Below are positions 55,489 to 64,000 of a stretch of 64,000 bases of DNA, piece after piece. The stretch's first letter is position 1. Every line of letters starts with the position of its first letter. The position numbers and the translations under genes are program-made. The notes below the pieces were generated by a model. That model was given only the letters and a program-made list of their open reading frames with translations, was not told the DNA's origin and ran no database searches. The DNA is from Actinokineospora globicatena. GTDB lineage: Bacteria > Actinomycetota > Actinomycetes > Mycobacteriales > Pseudonocardiaceae. Location of the stretch: positions 124,001-188,000 of the forward strand of contig NZ_JAMTCR010000004.1 of NCBI RefSeq assembly GCF_024171945.1. The letters run 5' to 3'.

Positions 55489-55729
55489 GCCTAGAAGCCG
55501 CTGTCACTCCATCGCCGCCGCGGCTTCCGCCTGTGCTGCCATCCCCAACGCGCCGCCTCGTGACCCCACCCCCACATCAGCCCCTCCGCGCGTGCCGAGC
55601 CGTCCTGGCCCGGCACTTTCAGCTTCCGCCTGAATGGGCCAATCCCTGAATCCGCCACTCCCCGCATGCCAAGTCGCCCCGGCCCTGCAACCTCGGCTTC
55701 CACCTCACGGGGTCCATCCCCGAATCCAC
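55489..55729. repeat. degenerate direct repeats, 71-74 bp unit
   Basis: Units at 55585-55658 and 55659-55729 align over their full length (shared pieces GCCGAGCCG/GCCAAGTCG, AGCTTCC/GGCTTCC, CCCTGAATCC/CCCCGAATCC); a weaker third unit covers about 55489-55555. The minus strand is G-rich. No frame encodes a plausible protein. Confidence 0.6.
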
Positions 55730-55877
55730 GAAATCCGCGCCCGACGGGCGCCGCCGCCTCGCTCGGGCCGCCGTCGCGGGGGCCGCCTCCGGCACCCCAG
55801 CCCCCACCCTCTCCGGGGGGCGTCCCCAGTGCCAGTCTACCGGGGGTGGGGGTGGCGACCTAGGGGTGCGGCTGGGC

Positions 55878-55905
55878 TGTGGACAACTCAGGGCATTGTG
55901 GACAA
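55878..55905. promoter_or_regulatory. pair of DnaA-box-like sites
   Basis: TGTGGACAA at 55878-55886 and 55897-55905 (19 bp apart, same direction), each followed by CTC. This is the reverse complement of the high-G+C DnaA box TTGTCCACA. Two boxes without an AT-rich unwinding region are not an origin; DnaA titration or regulation is possible. Confidence 0.4.
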
Positions 55906-56051
55906 CTCGACCTGGGGAAACGGCCTTGACCAGCGCGGAGGTCGCCCCAGTCGAGCGAAGGCAGCGTGACCGGGGTCATCCTCCGAGCGGAAATAGTCAA
56001 GCTCTCAATCAAGTTGACCCGAGGGTGTCGACGATCGAACGGGAGCCAGTC

Positions 56052-56657
56052 ATGACCGCAGTGCAGAGCCGGGTGCTCGAGCTCGCCGAGGACGCGCAGG
56101 ACCTGTTGTTCCGCCGGGCCAGGACCGCGAACGCGTTCGCGGACGGGCCGGTGAGCGACGAGCAGGTGCGCGCCATCTACGAGCTGGTGAAGTGGGGACC
56201 CACCGCGATGAACGGGCAGCCGTTGCGGGTTGTGCTCGTGCGGACCGAGGAGGGACGGGAGCGACTGGTCCGACACCTGTCGGAGGGCAACCGGGCCAAG
56301 ACGGCGGCCGCGCCGCTGACCGCGATCCTGGCCGCGGACACCGATTTCCACGAGCACCTGCCGACGGTGTTCCCACACGTTCCCGGCGCCAAGGACTTCT
56401 TCGCCGACGGTGAGCGGCGGGCGGAGAGCGCGCGGTTCAACGCCTTGCTCCAAGCGGGCTACTTCGTGCTCGGCGTGCGCGCGGCCGGGCTCGCCGCCGG
56501 GCCGATGACCGGGTTCGACGCCGCCGGGGTGGACCGCGAGTTCTTCCCCGACGGGCGGCTGCGGTCGCTGGTGGTGGTCAACATCGGCAACCCGGTCGTG
56601 GCCGAGTTCGCCCGCAGCCCCCGGCTGGGCTACGACGACGTCGTGCTGACCGTATGA
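56052..56657 (+). CDS. nitroreductase-family protein, RutE/malonic semialdehyde reductase-like
   Basis: 201 residues from ATG 56052 (GGGA upstream); the frame to 55866 covers non-coding sequence. FMN-binding family pattern: LLFRRARTANAFADGPVSDE, YELVKWGPTAMNGQPLRVVL, LLQAGYFVLGVRAAGLAAGP, GRLRSLVVVNIGNP. This matches the RutE branch (3-hydroxypropionate/malonic semialdehyde reductase) more than classical NfsB. No rut genes are adjacent, so it is probably a general reductase. Confidence 0.88.
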   Translation: MTAVQSRVLELAEDAQDLLFRRARTANAFADGPVSDEQVRAIYELVKWGPTAMNGQPLRVVLVRTEEGRERLVRHLSEGNRAKTAAAPLTAILAADTDFHEHLPTVFPHVPGAKDFFADGERRAESARFNALLQAGYFVLGVRAAGLAAGPMTGFDAAGVDREFFPDGRLRSLVVVNIGNPVVAEFARSPRLGYDDVVLTV

Positions 56658-56664
56658 CGCGCGA

Positions 56665-56693
56665 AAGGGGCCCCGCCGAAGCCGGGGCCCCTT
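56665..56693. terminator. bidirectional terminator hairpin
   Basis: AAGGGGCCCCG (56665-56675) pairs with CGGGGCCCCTT (56683-56693), 7-nt loop, between the convergent nitroreductase and LVIVD genes. Each strand carries a short T-run at the 3' side. Confidence 0.85.
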
Positions 56694-56705
56694 CGTCGTG
56701 CGCGC

Positions 56706-58139
56706 TTACCGGCCGTAGGTCGACTGGGTCTGCACGTTGAGCTCCGTCCACCGGTAGGACTTCGCCGGGTCCGTCGCCGGGTCGTTGATCTCCAGGACGT
56801 CGAAGCCCTTGCCCAGGTCCGAGGTGTAGATGAAGCCGTTGTAGTAGTACGCCGACCACACCCCGCCGCTCTCGGCCGAGTTGGCGGCCGGGCCGCGCTC
56901 GAAGAAGCCGATCTCCTTGGGCTGCTGGGAGTTCGTGTAGTCCACCAGCTGGACGCCGCCGGAGTACCAGGCCTGGACCATGATGTCGCGGCCGGGCACC
57001 GGCAGCAGCGACCCGTTGTGCGCCACGCAGTTCTCGGTCGGGGTCTGGTAGCGGTTGATCTTGTAGAAGCTGCGGAACTCCAGCGCCCGCTGGTCGCCGC
57101 GGCCGGTGATGTCGTAGATGCCGTTGGCGCCGCGGGTCGGGCCGATCTTGGCGGTGCAGGTCGCGCCGCCGCCACCGCCGAGCTCGTCGGTGAAGATGAC
57201 CTTGGTGCCGTCGTTGTTGAACGTCGCCGAGTGCCAGAACGCGAAGTGCTCGTCGTCCTGCACCCGGTTGATCACCCGCGGCTTCTCCGGGTCGACGATG
57301 TTGAGCAGTACGCCGTCACCCATGCAGGCGCCCGCGGCCAGGTTCTTCGACGGGAACACCGTGATGTCGTGGCAGCCGGAGGTGGCGACCACGTACGGGT
57401 TCTCGATGTTGCTCGAGCTGCCCTTGCCGGGGTTGCCGCCGTCCGGGAACAGGTTCGGCGTGGCCACGACCTCGGCCGCCGCCGGGTTGCGCAGCGGCAC
57501 CTTGATGATGGTGATGATGTCGTGCGGCGGCTGGCACTTGCTGATGTTGACCGCGGGGCTGTAGGAGGACACGTAGATGTAGACGTCCTTGCCGCGCTTG
57601 TCCGGCACCAGCGTGTGCGTGTGCGACCCGCAGGCCGTCTCGACCGAGCGGATGTAGCGCGGGTTGCGCTTGTCGCTGATGTCGAAGATCTTCATGCCCT
57701 CCCAGTACGCCTTCGTCCCGTCGGCCTGCGCGACCGAGGAGCACGAGTCGTCGCTGCGGCGGGAGTCGGTGGACAGGAACAGCAGGTTCCCGCTGACCGA
57801 CACGTCGTTCTGCGAGCCGGGGCAGAGCACCTGGCTGGTGATCTTGGGCGCGCGCGGGTCCTTGATGTCGTAGATGGTGAAGCCCAGGTAGTTGCCCGCG
57901 ATGGCGTAGTCGCCGGTGAAGGCCAGGTCGGTCCCGGTCGACCCGGTGCCCTTGAGCGGGGCGGTCGCCGGGATGTTGGCCACGTGCTTGACGTTCGAGC
58001 TGGTGACGATCTCGTCCGGGCCGGGGAACTGGCTCTGCGCGGACGCTGACGGCACCCCCAGCAAGGCGGAGATCGTCGCGGCGGCGGCTCCGACGACCGC
58101 GATGGTGGTCGCGCGTCTGCCGCGTCGGGAAGAAGGCAC
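56706..58139 (-). CDS. secreted LVIVD-repeat beta-propeller protein
   Basis: 477 residues from GTG 58139, with GAGAGGGG about 9 nt upstream; a GTG at 58148 and the long frame to 58226 are less likely. Signal peptide with twin-Arg-like basic start ([15 protein letters not shown]) and cleavage after SASA. The mature part has LVIVD-type blades (YLGFTIYDIKDPRAPKITSQ, GMKIFDISDKRNPRYIRSVE, GGVQLVDYTNSQQPKEIGFF, KGFDVLEINDP) and several Cys suited to disulfides outside the cell. Such proteins are widespread in actinomycetes; enzymatic activity unknown. Confidence 0.87.
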   Translation of the reverse strand: MPSSRRGRRATTIAVVGAAAATISALLGVPSASAQSQFPGPDEIVTSSNVKHVANIPATAPLKGTGSTGTDLAFTGDYAIAGNYLGFTIYDIKDPRAPKITSQVLCPGSQNDVSVSGNLLFLSTDSRRSDDSCSSVAQADGTKAYWEGMKIFDISDKRNPRYIRSVETACGSHTHTLVPDKRGKDVYIYVSSYSPAVNISKCQPPHDIITIIKVPLRNPAAAEVVATPNLFPDGGNPGKGSSSNIENPYVVATSGCHDITVFPSKNLAAGACMGDGVLLNIVDPEKPRVINRVQDDEHFAFWHSATFNNDGTKVIFTDELGGGGGATCTAKIGPTRGANGIYDITGRGDQRALEFRSFYKINRYQTPTENCVAHNGSLLPVPGRDIMVQAWYSGGVQLVDYTNSQQPKEIGFFERGPAANSAESGGVWSAYYYNGFIYTSDLGKGFDVLEINDPATDPAKSYRWTELNVQTQSTYGR

Positions 58140-58303
58140 CCTGCGTACCCCTCTCGTGAAGATCTGAAATCGCAGTATGACCCGGGCGCAAGAGCGCAAC
58201 CAGCCCCTTCTGTTGCTACTTTTCACCAGTTGGACACGGTCTGTTGCCAGTGCCGCCGGTCGGGTACGTTCGGCCCCCTGACGCGGGGCGAGGGGAGTCG
58301 GGC

Positions 58304-58948
58304 ATGGGTTTGCGGCGGATTGCGTGCTGTGCGGTCGGGGCGGTTCTCGCGTTCGGCGGCACAGCCTGCACCAGCCAGGAGCCCGGGCCGAGCAACCCGG
58401 TCGTGCAGCCGGGCAAGCCGGGGGAGGCCAACCACACGCTCTCCCCCGAGGAGATCGAGTCCGGCGTCCCGGTGGTCCCGCCCAACGCCGCCGACTTCGG
58501 CTACGCCGAGATGATGATCGTCCACCACCACCAGGCCGTGGAGATGTCCGCGCTCGCCCCCGACCGCGCCGCCAACGCCTCGCTCAAGGGCCTGGCCAGC
58601 CGCATCGCCGACACCCAGGACCCCGAGATCGGGGCGATGAACGAGTGGCTGCGGCGCAACGGCAAGCCCACCGTCGACCCCAGCCACGCCGGGCACGGCG
58701 GCCACGCGGGCCACCAGATGCCGGGCATGGCGACCCCCGAGCAGTTGGCCGAGCTCAAGGCCGCCACCGGGCCCGCGTTCGACGAGCTGTTCGTGCGGCT
58801 GATGACCCGCCACCACGAGGGCGCCATCGAGATGGCCAACGTGGTGCGCAAGGACGGCTCCGACGTCAAGGTGCAGGAGATGGCCGACAACATCGTCGCC
58901 GAGCAGTCCGACGAGATCCGCCGGATGAGCACCATCCTCGCGGGGTGA
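58304..58948 (+). CDS. DUF305 lipoprotein
   Basis: 214 residues from ATG 58304. Signal peptide with a possible lipobox ending at Cys22 (AFGGTAC, not a perfect match). Two DUF305 halves: FGYAEMMIVHHHQAVEMSAL and VRLMTRHHEGAIEMANVV, each with the HH...M/E pattern that binds metal in the ferritin-like fold; a His/Met-rich linker HAGHGGHAGHQMPGM lies between. Relatives occur beside copper-handling genes, so a metal-binding envelope role is likely. Divergent from the LVIVD gene. Confidence 0.88.
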   Translation: MGLRRIACCAVGAVLAFGGTACTSQEPGPSNPVVQPGKPGEANHTLSPEEIESGVPVVPPNAADFGYAEMMIVHHHQAVEMSALAPDRAANASLKGLASRIADTQDPEIGAMNEWLRRNGKPTVDPSHAGHGGHAGHQMPGMATPEQLAELKAATGPAFDELFVRLMTRHHEGAIEMANVVRKDGSDVKVQEMADNIVAEQSDEIRRMSTILAG

Positions 58949-59072
58949 TCCCCAACCCCCCGAGTTGTCCACAGGCGGGGGAAACCGGGCGGCGGCGCCC
59001 CCGACCGGCTCGCTAGCATCCCGTGTGTCGAGGTCACGACCCCGCTGACCACCCGAGCACCGAGGAGCACCC

Positions 59073-61127
59073 GTGTCCCAGCCACAGTCCCCAGCCGTCG
59101 CACCCGCCCAGAGCGTGGTGGTGCGGGCGGGCACTACGGCTGGCGCGGCCGTCCGCGAGGCCGGGCTGCCCGGCAAGGGCGCGGACGCCGTCGTGGTGGT
59201 GCGCGACGCCGAGGGGCGCCTGCGCGACCTGTCCTGGGTGCCCTCGTCCGACGCGGAGGTCACCGCGGTCGCGGCCAACACCGACGACGGCCGCTCGGTC
59301 ATCCGGCACTCCTGCGCGCACGTGCTGGCCCAGGCCGTGCAGCAGCAGTTCCCCGAGGCCAAGCTGGGCATCGGCCCGCCGGTGCGCGACGGCTTCTACT
59401 ACGACTTCGCCGTCGAACGCCCGTTCACCCCGGAGGACCTGCAGGCGCTGGAGAAGCGCATGAAGCAGATCATCAAGGGCGCGCAGCGGTTCTCCCGCCG
59501 GGTGCTCGACTCGGTCGAGGCGGCCAAGGTCGAGTTGGCGGCGGAGCCGTTCAAGCTCGAGCTGGTCGACATCAAGAGCGATGTGGACGACCCCGAGGTG
59601 ATGGAGGTCGGCGGCGGCGAACTGACCGTCTACGACAACCTCGACCCGCGCTCCGGCGAGCAGGTCTGGGGCGACCTGTGCCGCGGCCCGCACGTGCCGA
59701 CCACCAAGCACATCCCGGCGTTCAAGCTCACCAGGGTGGCCGCGGCGTACTGGCGGGGCGACCAGAACAACCAGCAGCTCCAGCGGGTCTACGGCACGGC
59801 GTGGGAGTCGCAGGAGGCGCTCGACGCGCACCTGGAGCTCATCGCCGAGGCTGAGCGGCGCGACCACCGCAGGCTGGGCACCGAGCTGGACCTGTTCAGT
59901 TTCCCCGACGAGATCGGCTCCGGCCTCGCGGTGTTCCACCCCCGCGGTGGCATCGTGCGGCGCGCGATGGAGGACTACTCGCGCCGCCGCCACGAGGAGG
60001 AGGGCTACGAGTTCGTCTACAGCCCGCACATCACCAAGGGCACCCTGTTCGAGACCTCCGGCCACCTCGACTGGTACCGCGACGGCATGTACCCGGCGAT
60101 GCACCTCGACGCCGAGTACAACGAGGACGGCACGGTCCGCAAGCCCGGCCAGGACTACTTCCTCAAGCCGATGAACTGCCCGTTCCACGACCTGATCTTC
60201 CGCTCCCGGGGCCGCTCCTACCGCGAGCTGCCGCTGCGGATGTTCGAGTTCGGCTCGGTGTACCGCTACGAGAAGTCCGGCGTCGTGCACGGCCTCACCC
60301 GGGTGCGCGGCATGACCCAGGACGACGCGCACATCTTCTGCACCCCCGAGCAGGTGCAGGACGAGCTCAAGTCGCTGCTCACCTTCGTGCTCGACCTGCT
60401 GCGCGACTACGGCCTCGACGACTTCTACCTGGAGCTCTCGACCCGCAACGACCAGAAGTACGTCGGCTCCGACGAGGTGTGGGAGAAGGCGACCGAGGCG
60501 CTGCGCGTCGCGGCCACCGACTCCGGCCTCGACCTGGTGCCCGACCCGGGCGGCGCGGCGTTCTACGGCCCCAAGATCTCCGTGCAGGCCCGCGACGCGC
60601 TCGGCCGCACCTGGCAGATGTCCACCATCCAGGTCGACTTCAACCTGCCCGAGCGCTTCGAGCTCGAGTACACCGCCGGTGACGGCAGCCGCCAGCGCCC
60701 GGTGATGATCCACCGCGCGCTGTTCGGGTCCATCGAGCGGTTCTTCGGCGTGCTCACCGAGCACTACGCGGGCGCGTTCCCGGCCTGGCTGGCCCCGGTC
60801 CAGGTCGTCGGCATCCCGATCGCCGACGAGCACACCGACCACCTGCTCCAGGTCGCCAAGTCCTTGCGCGCCAAGGCCATCCGCGTCGACGTCGACGCCT
60901 CCGACGACCGCATGCAGAAGAAGATCCGCAACCACACCCTGCAGAAGGTCCCGTTCCTGCTCGTCGCGGGCGGCAAGGACGTCGAGTCCGACTCGGTCTC
61001 CTTCCGCTTCCGCGACGGCTCCCAGGTCAACGGCATCCCGGTCGCCCGCGCGGTCGCCGCCATCGAGTCCTGGATCACCCGCCGCGACAACACCTCCCCG
61101 ACGGCGGACACCTTCACCCTGGACTAG
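59073..61127 (+). CDS. thrS: threonyl-tRNA synthetase
   Basis: 684 residues from GTG 59073. Domains in order: TGS (1-65), editing domain with [10 protein letters not shown] near residue 82 and the later C..H region, catalytic class II core with motif 2 [20 protein letters not shown], zinc ligand Cys369 in KPMNCPFHD with further His in AHIF and motif 3 near 535, and anticodon-binding domain from ~585 ([20 protein letters not shown]). It charges tRNA-Thr and is expected to be essential. No T-box leader is visible in the 124-bp gap upstream. A terminator follows 7 bp after the stop. Confidence 0.97.
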   Translation: MSQPQSPAVAPAQSVVVRAGTTAGAAVREAGLPGKGADAVVVVRDAEGRLRDLSWVPSSDAEVTAVAANTDDGRSVIRHSCAHVLAQAVQQQFPEAKLGIGPPVRDGFYYDFAVERPFTPEDLQALEKRMKQIIKGAQRFSRRVLDSVEAAKVELAAEPFKLELVDIKSDVDDPEVMEVGGGELTVYDNLDPRSGEQVWGDLCRGPHVPTTKHIPAFKLTRVAAAYWRGDQNNQQLQRVYGTAWESQEALDAHLELIAEAERRDHRRLGTELDLFSFPDEIGSGLAVFHPRGGIVRRAMEDYSRRRHEEEGYEFVYSPHITKGTLFETSGHLDWYRDGMYPAMHLDAEYNEDGTVRKPGQDYFLKPMNCPFHDLIFRSRGRSYRELPLRMFEFGSVYRYEKSGVVHGLTRVRGMTQDDAHIFCTPEQVQDELKSLLTFVLDLLRDYGLDDFYLELSTRNDQKYVGSDEVWEKATEALRVAATDSGLDLVPDPGGAAFYGPKISVQARDALGRTWQMSTIQVDFNLPERFELEYTAGDGSRQRPVMIHRALFGSIERFFGVLTEHYAGAFPAWLAPVQVVGIPIADEHTDHLLQVAKSLRAKAIRVDVDASDDRMQKKIRNHTLQKVPFLLVAGGKDVESDSVSFRFRDGSQVNGIPVARAVAAIESWITRRDNTSPTADTFTLD

Positions 61128-61134
61128 CGCTCAC

Positions 61135-61172
61135 GGTCCGGTGGCCGGGGCACGTGCTCCGGCCACCGGACC
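61135..61172 (+). terminator. terminator hairpin after thrS
   Basis: Perfect 14-bp stem (61135-61148 with 61159-61172); the 10-nt loop is itself near-palindromic (CACGTG). Starts 7 bp after the thrS stop. Confidence 0.85.
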
Positions 61173-61273
61173 AGGCTCGCCTCTGGTGGCCCGGTCCAGT
61201 GGACCGGGCCCGGCAGCGAAGTGGATCGGCGCCAGAATCGGCACCCCCATCCCCGACGCAGCCGGGAGCCTTC

Positions 61274-64000
61274 GTGCCGCGACAGCCAGCCCTGACCTTC
61301 GCCGGTGCGCTCGACGTGCTCGACAAGTACGAGCCGAAGACCGTGCGTGCCCTCGACAAGGCTCTTGGCGGCGTGATCCTCGCGGCGGGTGCTGGAGCTG
61401 GTCTCGCGGCCTTGGGTGGGGCGGCCCTCGCGCCATTGGTCCTGCTGTGGGGTTGGGTCGACCAGAAGAACGAGGCCTTCGGGCTGTTGCGCTCGGTTGT
61501 CGGGTGTCTCCGGGCCAAGACTTCGGTTGCCGCGGGCAATCAGCGCCGCGAACTGGTCGCCGCCGCGCACAGCATCATCGCCGCGGCGGCGTTCCTGGAT
61601 GTGCTGCGGGAACGCCTCGCCAAGCACGACATCACCGCCGACTTCGAGTGGCCCGAGAGGGACGGAAGCAGCGCGGAGGACTACTTCGAGGCGCTCTACC
61701 TCCTTGAGGTCCCGTGCCCGTCCGGGGCATGGGGTTTCCGCGAGAACCTCGACCGCATCACCCGGTGGGCGGCGGGACTGCTCGCCCACACCAATGAGCA
61801 GTTGTCTGTGGCAGATGTGGAAGGCTTCACCCCGGTGGAGTTCGTGGACGCGGTGGCCCTGCGCTACGAGTCGCACTACCTGGATCTGGCCGCCACGGTC
61901 CCCGAGTTCCTGGTGTGGGCGAGCTTGGGCGAGCACGCCGCGACCCGTGAGCGGCTCGCCGAGCTTGACGTACTCCTGCGCAACGCGGCGGCCGAGCACG
62001 CCACCGCCCTGGAACACCTACACCGCTTGGTCTCGGCCAACGCGCAGGACACCAAACCGACCGACCTCCGCTCGCGCCTGCACGCGGCCAACAGCGGCGT
62101 TCTCGACGACCCCGTCGTGCCGGTGGATGCCGAGCGCTACGACACCGCAGTCGTCTTCCCGACGGTCGAGAAGATCTTCCTGACCCCGCGCTACCGAATC
62201 GCCGTCAGCCACAAGTCCACGGCACTGGCCGACGACACGTGGTGGGCACACCAGGAGGTCCACTCCGATCTTGACCACCGGCTCGTGGGCCACCTGTTCT
62301 CCCCGGAGGCCGTGCGCGTCCCCATGGTCCTCCTCGGCCACCCCGGCGCCGGGAAATCATTGCTGACCAAGGTGCTCGCCGCCCGGCTGCCCGTCAGCGA
62401 CTACACAGTCGTGCGCGTCCCCCTGCGCTCGGTCGACTCGGGCGCGCCGATCATGAACCAGGTCCAGTCGGCTCTGGACCGGGCGACCAACGCACGGGTC
62501 TCGTGGACCGATCTCGCCGACAGTAGCGCTGACACCGTGCGGGTCCTGCTGCTCGACGGACTGGACGAGTTGTTGCAGGCGTCCCGGCACGACCGGGGCA
62601 ATTACCTGCAGGAAGTCGCGGACTTCCAACGGATCGAAGCGCAGCAGGGGCGCCCGGTAGTGGTCATCGTGACCTGCCGGACCGTGGTGGTCGACCGCAT
62701 CTCGCTGGTGGACGGGACCGTCGTGCTCAAGCTGGAGGAGTTCAGCCACGACCAGGTCGCCGACTGGCTGGGGCGCTGGCGGTCGGCCAACGCGGCCGGT
62801 ATCGCCTCCGGCGCCGTGCGGGCGCTGTCCTTCGACGAAGCCATGCACCAAGCCGACCTTGCGGTCCAACCCCTGCTGTTGCTCATGCTCGCCCTCTACG
62901 CCGCCGACCCGGCATCGCCGCCGTTGGACGCCGGACTGTCCAGAGCAGCGCTGTACGACCGGATCTTCGACAACTTCGCGCGCCGCGAAGTGCTCAAGCG
63001 GGCTGAGCACCCCTTGCACGGGACGGCGCTCGACAAGGCTGTGGACACCCAGGTGACCAGGCTGGCCATCGCTGGCCTGGCCATGTTCAACCGGGGCAGG
63101 TTGAGCGCAAGCGAGTCGGAGATCCGGGCTGACTTGGGCGCGCTGGGTGTTGGGCCGGCGGTCACCGAGGACGTGGGAGCGCCGGTGGTGGGCGAGTTCT
63201 ACTTCGTGCACGCCGCAGAGGCGAACTCCGCCAGTCGCATCGACCGCTCGTACGAGTTCCTGCACGCCACCTTCGGTGAGTACCTGGTCGCGCACTTCGT
63301 GGTGCTGGAACTGCGCAAGGTCGCCGAGGCGTCCTTTGGTAGCCGTTGGCCTTCCGGTGAGATCGCCGACGAACTGCTACACGCCGTGCTGTCCCACCAC
63401 GCCTGGCCCCGCAGACGGTCCATCGTGGAGTTCGCGGTCAGCCTTTTCAGCGCACTCCCGGAGGGAGAACGCGCCAACATCCAACTGGTGCTGCGCGGTC
63501 TCATCAGAACCTACCGCTTGAAGGAGCGCTCGCCGAGGTTCACCACTTACGCACCGGTTCCCCGTGACGTGATCCGCACACACGCGGCCTACTCGGCGAA
63601 CCTGATCACCATGGCGGTCTCGTTCGCCGCCCCCGACCCAGTGCGCCTGGTCGACCTGTTCGACGGCGAGCCCGAGGAAGCTCTCCAGGCATGGCGGTCC
63701 ACCCTGTCGCTGTGGCGGTCGGGCCTCTACGGCAATTCATGGCAGCTCATGGTCCTCTGGTTCGCACTCGTCGACGGCGCAGTGGTGGTGTTAGTGAAGG
63801 GAGCGGACGAGCGGGCCAAGGTGCCTGCTCGGATGAGCGAGCTCTTCTTTGCCGATTTGGCAGGCAATCGAGAAGGTTATCGACTGCTGCGGCTTGGTGC
63901 CGGTGTCTCTAACATCGCATCTAGAACCAACCGATGGAGGGAATGGGTGCAATACATGGTCGGCTGGGCCGCTTGCGCTCTCAGTAGAGAGTGGACGGCC
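61274..64000 (+). CDS. NACHT STAND NTPase with N-terminal hydrophobic segment (partial, runs off right edge)
   Basis: At least 909 codons, open from GTG 61274 (GGGAG upstream) to the edge. N-terminus ~1-60 has a Gly/Ala/Leu-rich hydrophobic hairpin (ALGGVILAAGAGAGLAALGG, APLVLLWGWVDQ), then a helical domain to ~300. NACHT: Walker A GHPGAGKSLL near 356, Walker B VRVLLLDGLDELLQ near 430, sensor VVVIVTCRTVVVD; helical and winged-helix parts end in SYEFLHATFGEYLVAHFVVL near 665, a NACHT hallmark. The C-terminal sensor is incomplete here. Same class as the HEPN-NACHT at 29069 but with a different N-terminal effector, possibly membrane-acting. Defence function is inferred from the family. Confidence 0.82.
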   Translation, partial: MPRQPALTFAGALDVLDKYEPKTVRALDKALGGVILAAGAGAGLAALGGAALAPLVLLWGWVDQKNEAFGLLRSVVGCLRAKTSVAAGNQRRELVAAAHSIIAAAAFLDVLRERLAKHDITADFEWPERDGSSAEDYFEALYLLEVPCPSGAWGFRENLDRITRWAAGLLAHTNEQLSVADVEGFTPVEFVDAVALRYESHYLDLAATVPEFLVWASLGEHAATRERLAELDVLLRNAAAEHATALEHLHRLVSANAQDTKPTDLRSRLHAANSGVLDDPVVPVDAERYDTAVVFPTVEKIFLTPRYRIAVSHKSTALADDTWWAHQEVHSDLDHRLVGHLFSPEAVRVPMVLLGHPGAGKSLLTKVLAARLPVSDYTVVRVPLRSVDSGAPIMNQVQSALDRATNARVSWTDLADSSADTVRVLLLDGLDELLQASRHDRGNYLQEVADFQRIEAQQGRPVVVIVTCRTVVVDRISLVDGTVVLKLEEFSHDQVADWLGRWRSANAAGIASGAVRALSFDEAMHQADLAVQPLLLLMLALYAADPASPPLDAGLSRAALYDRIFDNFARREVLKRAEHPLHGTALDKAVDTQVTRLAIAGLAMFNRGRLSASESEIRADLGALGVGPAVTEDVGAPVVGEFYFVHAAEANSASRIDRSYEFLHATFGEYLVAHFVVLELRKVAEASFGSRWPSGEIADELLHAVLSHHAWPRRRSIVEFAVSLFSALPEGERANIQLVLRGLIRTYRLKERSPRFTTYAPVPRDVIRTHAAYSANLITMAVSFAAPDPVRLVDLFDGEPEEALQAWRSTLSLWRSGLYGNSWQLMVLWFALVDGAVVVLVKGADERAKVPARMSELFFADLAGNREGYRLLRLGAGVSNIASRTNRWREWVQYMVGWAACALSREWTA

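Larger units (their letters stand above)
55111..56051. other. long non-coding spacer, repeats and DnaA-box pair
   Basis: 941 bp without a credible gene. A short open stretch around 55205-55300 (VLVRLEPDADPAVVTVAL) looks protein-like but has no start or continuation, so it may be a gene scrap. The middle (55489-55729) is a degenerate repeat block. The end holds two TGTGGACAA boxes and, at about 55998-56020, GTCAA...TTGAC half-sites in front of the nitroreductase gene. Confidence 0.5.

Noticed and set aside
55209-55649. 146-residue ORF in the spacer after the lanthipeptide locus
   Set aside because: Only the first ~30 residues look protein-like; the rest is Pro/Arg-rich repeat translation and there is no ribosome site.
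55878-55905. Possible chromosomal origin
   Set aside because: Only two DnaA boxes, no AT-rich element, no dnaA/dnaN/gyr genes.
58949-59072. T-box or attenuator leader for thrS
   Set aside because: The 124-bp gap has no T-box consensus and no obvious antiterminator pair.
59034-60935. Minus-strand frame opposite thrS
   Set aside because: Shadow of the thrS frame; no signatures.

Overview
The window is about 72% G+C by eye, with GTG starts, GTGA/ATGA gene overlaps, AGGAGG-type ribosome binding sites and strong G+C hairpin terminators. Gene content (ECF41 and ECF42 sigma factors, many SpoIIE/STAS/MprAB-type regulators, a LanL-type lanthionine synthetase, STAND NTPases, an RHS/PA14 giant protein) points to a filamentous actinomycete, most likely of the Pseudonocardiales (Actinokineospora/Saccharothrix/Lentzea-like). 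The genus is an inference. The only strict housekeeping gene seen is thrS.

Layout. 0-5.4 kb: a tight minus-strand operon of a membrane protein with a Ser-rich tail, a HerA/DUF87-type ATPase, and a Pro-rich protein with ADIYGAP repeats that runs off the left edge. 5.7-7.1 kb: ECF42 sigma factor with a truncated YCII partner. 7.4-16.3 kb: a secreted hydrolase with a five-repeat lectin-like domain, a 2241-residue RHS/PA14 protein, and a small secreted Cys protein. 16.7-21.3 kb: exported peptidase-like hydrolase, methyltransferase, ArsR regulator, a broken HAD gene, small membrane protein, HAD-like fusion. 21.5-29 kb: a 1339-residue kinase/receiver/phosphatase hub, a block of G-rich degenerate repeats, a decayed large-subunit catalase, and a WGR/beta-propeller protein. 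29-32 kb: a HEPN-NACHT NTPase. 32-38.6 kb: RibD-like reductase, ECF41 sigma factor with its oxidoreductase, STAS, TerC, MFS exporter with XRE-cupin regulator, DinB-like protein. 38.7-42 kb: a minus-strand operon of sensor kinase, response regulator, membrane protein and two very short peptides. 42-48.3 kb: small proteins, an MprAB-like two-component pair, a one-TM low-complexity protein, an orphan chemoreceptor. 48.3-51.8 kb: MHS transporter and NB-ARC/TPR protein. 52-55.1 kb: a lanthipeptide synthetase with all three zinc ligands (class IV, LanL-like) followed 23 bp later by an unmistakable precursor peptide. 55-61 kb: repeat-bearing spacer, nitroreductase, secreted LVIVD-repeat protein, DUF305 lipoprotein, thrS. 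61.3 kb to the right edge: a second NACHT NTPase, cut by the window.

The strongest candidates for an undescribed system are the class IV lanthipeptide locus (52.07-55.07 kb), the two-component/short-peptide operon (38.71-41.92 kb), the HEPN-NACHT protein (29.07-32.11 kb) and the HerA-like operon at the left edge. There is also clear gene decay (catalase, HAD hydrolase, YCII partner), and in the catalase case the decayed gene abuts a block of degenerate repeats. I saw no tRNA, rRNA, CRISPR array, transposase or integrase.
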